This document shows, piece after piece, positions 61,272-64,000 of a stretch of DNA of 64,000 nucleotides. Below the pieces are notes generated by a model, which searched no databases, had not been told where the DNA came from, and worked only from the letters and a program-made list of their open reading frames with translations. The stretch's first letter is position 1, and each line of letters opens with the position of its first letter. Source of the stretch: Trileptium ribeirensis (Eukaryota > Nematoda > Enoplea > Enoplida > Thoracostomopsidae); the NCBI GenBank assembly GCA_030248225.1, contig JASANE010001401.1, positions 1 to 64,000 on the forward strand, read 5' to 3'. Position numbers and translations under genes: made by a program.

Positions 61272-62448
61272 CAGGGAATAACCGGAACCGGCAACCGGAA
61301 CCGTCCATTTAAACCGGATCCGGAACCGGAACCGGAACCTGGTCTTCGAAATTTATTTATAGTAAAACAGATGAAGGAAGAAATCAAGGTATAGTGGATT
61401 TAAAATACATTAAAAATAACTTTTACATTAAACTTAACGTATTACGGTGGTATTATTGCCTTTTTGAAACTTAAAGAGACTGAGGAAGCTAATAATGTTT
61501 ATTTATTGATCAAATATGTAGATTTTTGGACACCCAGAGCAAAAATGCCTTCCACTATACACCATCGCGTATACTGCGTCAAATCGAATATGCTTACAAA
61601 GCTGGGAGCGTACAATACACACTTTCGCTCTGTCTCCAGTCGCCTTCATTTAAAACACATACGTTTGTTATATGTTCTTCTGTAGGAAACTTGAAATTAT
61701 TGGTTTATATGATTCTAAGAGAAAATAATAGATAGAAAGTAATTTTCTGATCAGTGGTGAGGGACACTGTTTAGGCTAGTGCCCGTAAGTTTTGGACAAA
61801 CAGTGCCCGTAAGTTAGATGATAATGATGATAACTTTCTAATCAGAATGCTATAAATGAGACACACTGTGATGCTACTCGCACAGTTTCAATAAATACAG
61901 TTCATTGCCAAGAAAGCAGTTTCTAGCTGCGTTGGAGATAACGTTAGTTTAATTCAATTTAGACTGATTTACCAGGTTTACAAGCGCATCGGCTGGTTTT
62001 TGAAGCAATTTATGTTAGCCAAGCATACCCTAAGTACTTCTGCGTAAGCCATACTCTGTTACCGAGTTGGACCGGTTTAAATCTAACGTACCCCACAGAC
62101 TTCTGGATGTGTAAAATAGCTGCTACAAGCATCGACGTGGCTTTGATTTGCTAACAATCTCTTGCAGGTTATTATGAAAAATTCCAACTAAAATTATGTG
62201 CACTACTTACGTTTCAAACGTCAAATTGCTTAGTTAATCATTTCTTTTGCTTGGTTGTATTGGAGCTTGATCATTGTATAATATATATTACATATGTTTG
62301 GATCACAGATGAAGCAAAAACGTGGAAAATTTCAAACAAAATTTTTAATCCGGAATTCCGGTTCCGGTATGGTTTTTGCCGTTTGCCGGAACCGCAACTG
62401 GAACACGATTTTCGCCGGAACCGGAACCGGAATTCCGGTTACTCACTG
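61272..62448 (+). mobile_element. hAT-type non-autonomous element, copy with perfect 8-bp target duplication
   Basis: 1177 bases. Begins CAGGGAATAACCGGAACCGG and ends with the complement of CAGTGAGTAACCGGAATTCC, imperfect terminal inverted repeats starting CAGxGAxTAACCGG. The eight bases CCGACCAT occur directly before (61264-61271) and directly after (62449-62456): a perfect 8-bp target-site duplication, the hAT signature. CCGGAACCGG and CCGGAATTCCGG motifs fill both ends. Interior open stretches are not recognisable proteins. Confidence 0.9.
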
Positions 62449-62456
62449 CCGACCAT

Positions 62457-64000
62457 ATATGTGCCTTACGGATAGTTGACCAGAGGGCAAATTTTCTTGC
62501 TTTTCCGTAATGTAAATAGTGAAGCTGAGCCCTTAATGTCAAACATTAGACGTTCTTAACTTTCGCGAAACGTACCAGTTGGCATACCAGAAGCATTTTA
62601 CCAAAACATCTGCGTAATTCAGCAACTTTCGAATGCTCATTATTCTCTGAAACAAAACTCAACACGGTTTGCGTAACAGTGCCACAGCGGTGCATTACGT
62701 GGTGAACGGCTGTCTGCTGCTGTTATACTACTCTCAGGATTTCCACGTGAATCTTAGTCAGCTGTGTTGGCAACATCGATTAGCGAAGGAAAGTTGCGTT
62801 TTATAACAGTTATTTTTTTGCACAACCAACCTACAAAATATATACGTAATGCAGAAAGGATCATGGGGACCTATTCGTATCCACCCATTCTGCTACCATA
62901 TTTACCCTGCTTTATAATACTATACATATATTGCCGATCACGTGATGCATCGACTAGACACTGACGTATTCGTGACACCCAACCATTTTTAAAAGCATAA
63001 TAAGTACGTACCCGAACGTAACTAATTACAGGCGTTATGGAAGTGAATGCAATGTATACCGTCTCGTAATATAGCCTAAGCCAGCTCTATATTTTTAGGA
63101 CGTCTCAAAACATGCATTGGCAATTAAAGATAAGTAATTTTACTTAAATTTTTCTGTTTGACTATGCACATGATTGAGTTCGCAGATAATATTATAACCG
63201 CTAGCAACTATCTGGTATAATATATAACGAGTCAGCCAAAATCCTATCGGGATCAAGGACGATAAAATTGTGATCCCGTACGATCAGTGGCTATAACATA
63301 AATCGCATTCCGGTGAACAGTGACAAAATTATTTTATTCTGTCCGGTACCGAAAAATTAATACTTTTCGTGACAGTGGTAAAATTTAGAGCTGTCACTCG
63401 TCTCACGCGATGGCTAAGACAAAAGAATGATATCTCTATTTGTGCCATTTATCTAAACCACAACGCTGATTCTGTAAAACTGGATGGAAGTAATAGGGTT
63501 GGTTGGTTAGAAAAGAGACTCAGTAAGTTACTGGGTATCCATACACCTAGTTCAGATATTTCAACCAAATCTGGTTATATAATTTATATATGATAGAGTA
63601 ACTAAAGCTCTATGCGACAGGACAAAAGCACTTTCCACAGGCCTACTCTTGTATCTATGATTTGGACCAAATCAGATGCACAAAATAGCTGATGGAAATA
63701 TGAAGATGAGAGACACTGAGTTAAATTTGTTGTGCATTTGTAGCTCTTCGTAACTACTATGACGTGATGAGTGCTACAACTTGTGCGGCCTTTTCAGTTT
63801 CTGAGTAATTTTGAGCCGGAACCAAGTTATAACCGAAAAACAAACCGTCAAAAATTCCCGTTTTTCAGACTTAGGATTTCTGAGGTTCTCAGATTTTGCT
63901 TCTTTTCAAATATCAACAATTTTTCGACTGCCTATTTTTGACTTCGACTTTATTATTTTGATTCTACACACTAATGGATTAAATACGAAAAACCTAATGC
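62457..64000. other. Right flank, no gene seen
   Basis: Should lie upstream of or within the first intron of AP-1 mu. I searched the minus strand for a short exon encoding the initiator and LDLKGK followed by GT and found none, so the first exon probably lies beyond 64000 or is too diverged to see. Confidence 0.45.

Noticed and set aside
62520..62560. Minus-strand MFDIKG as the missing AP-1 mu first exon
   Set aside because: Two residues short of the family pattern, wrong continuation and no donor in the right phase.

Overview
This is a eukaryotic window: AT-rich, intron-rich and full of repeats. Three pieces of sequence evidence point to a nematode. The reconstructed AP-1 mu protein has the residues I know from nematode UNC-101/APM-1 (for example VEIIIPVPSDADSPKFKTSI and EGKPPIKVKFEIPYFTTSG). 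Interstitial arrays are built on GCCTAA, the complement of the nematode telomere hexamer TTAGGC. A possible trans-splice acceptor lies 16 bases before one start codon. The large introns and high repeat load fit an early-branching (enoplean) nematode better than a Caenorhabditis-like one, but that is inference.

Layout. 1-11.4 kb: no host gene seen. It holds a TA microsatellite, an 80-bp satellite (about 25 copies, 3.5-5.5 kb), a telomere-like array, a dead Merlin-type transposase (6.4-7.0 kb), a 123-bp tandem array with tRNA-like promoter boxes, and a 127-bp tandem array. 11.4-35.9 kb: a plus-strand locus. A 52-base exon encoding a signal peptide ends in phase 1. It fits in frame both to one 2768-base terminal exon at 17.3-20.0 kb (939-aa product) and to three further exons at 29.5, 32.9 and 35.3 kb (422-aa product). 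Both predicted products are secreted, basic, free of cysteine after the signal exon, and unrecognised. The introns carry a MITE family, SINE-like elements, a 25-bp minisatellite and two foldback elements. 35.9-41.9 kb: convergent intergenic DNA with SINE-like copies.

41.9-60.3 kb: the AP-1 clathrin adaptor mu subunit on the minus strand. Nine exons were recovered with matching phases, giving every residue except about 14 N-terminal ones. Its introns hold a tandem array made from one of its own exon/donor junctions (53.4-54.1 kb), a hAT-type element with target-site duplication (50.1-51.2 kb), a retrotransposon RT remnant (56.3-57.3 kb), and several tandem repeats. 60.3-64 kb: a hAT transposase remnant and a second, inverted copy of the hAT-type element with a perfect 8-bp target-site duplication.

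The two loci show no functional link. AP-1 mu is a housekeeping trafficking gene; the plus-strand locus looks like a lineage-specific secreted-protein locus. The most unusual observations are the proposed shared signal-peptide exon, the exon-derived splice-donor array inside the AP-1 mu gene, and the MITE family filled with short hairpins. All exon joins come from reading frame and splice sites only; no transcript evidence was available.
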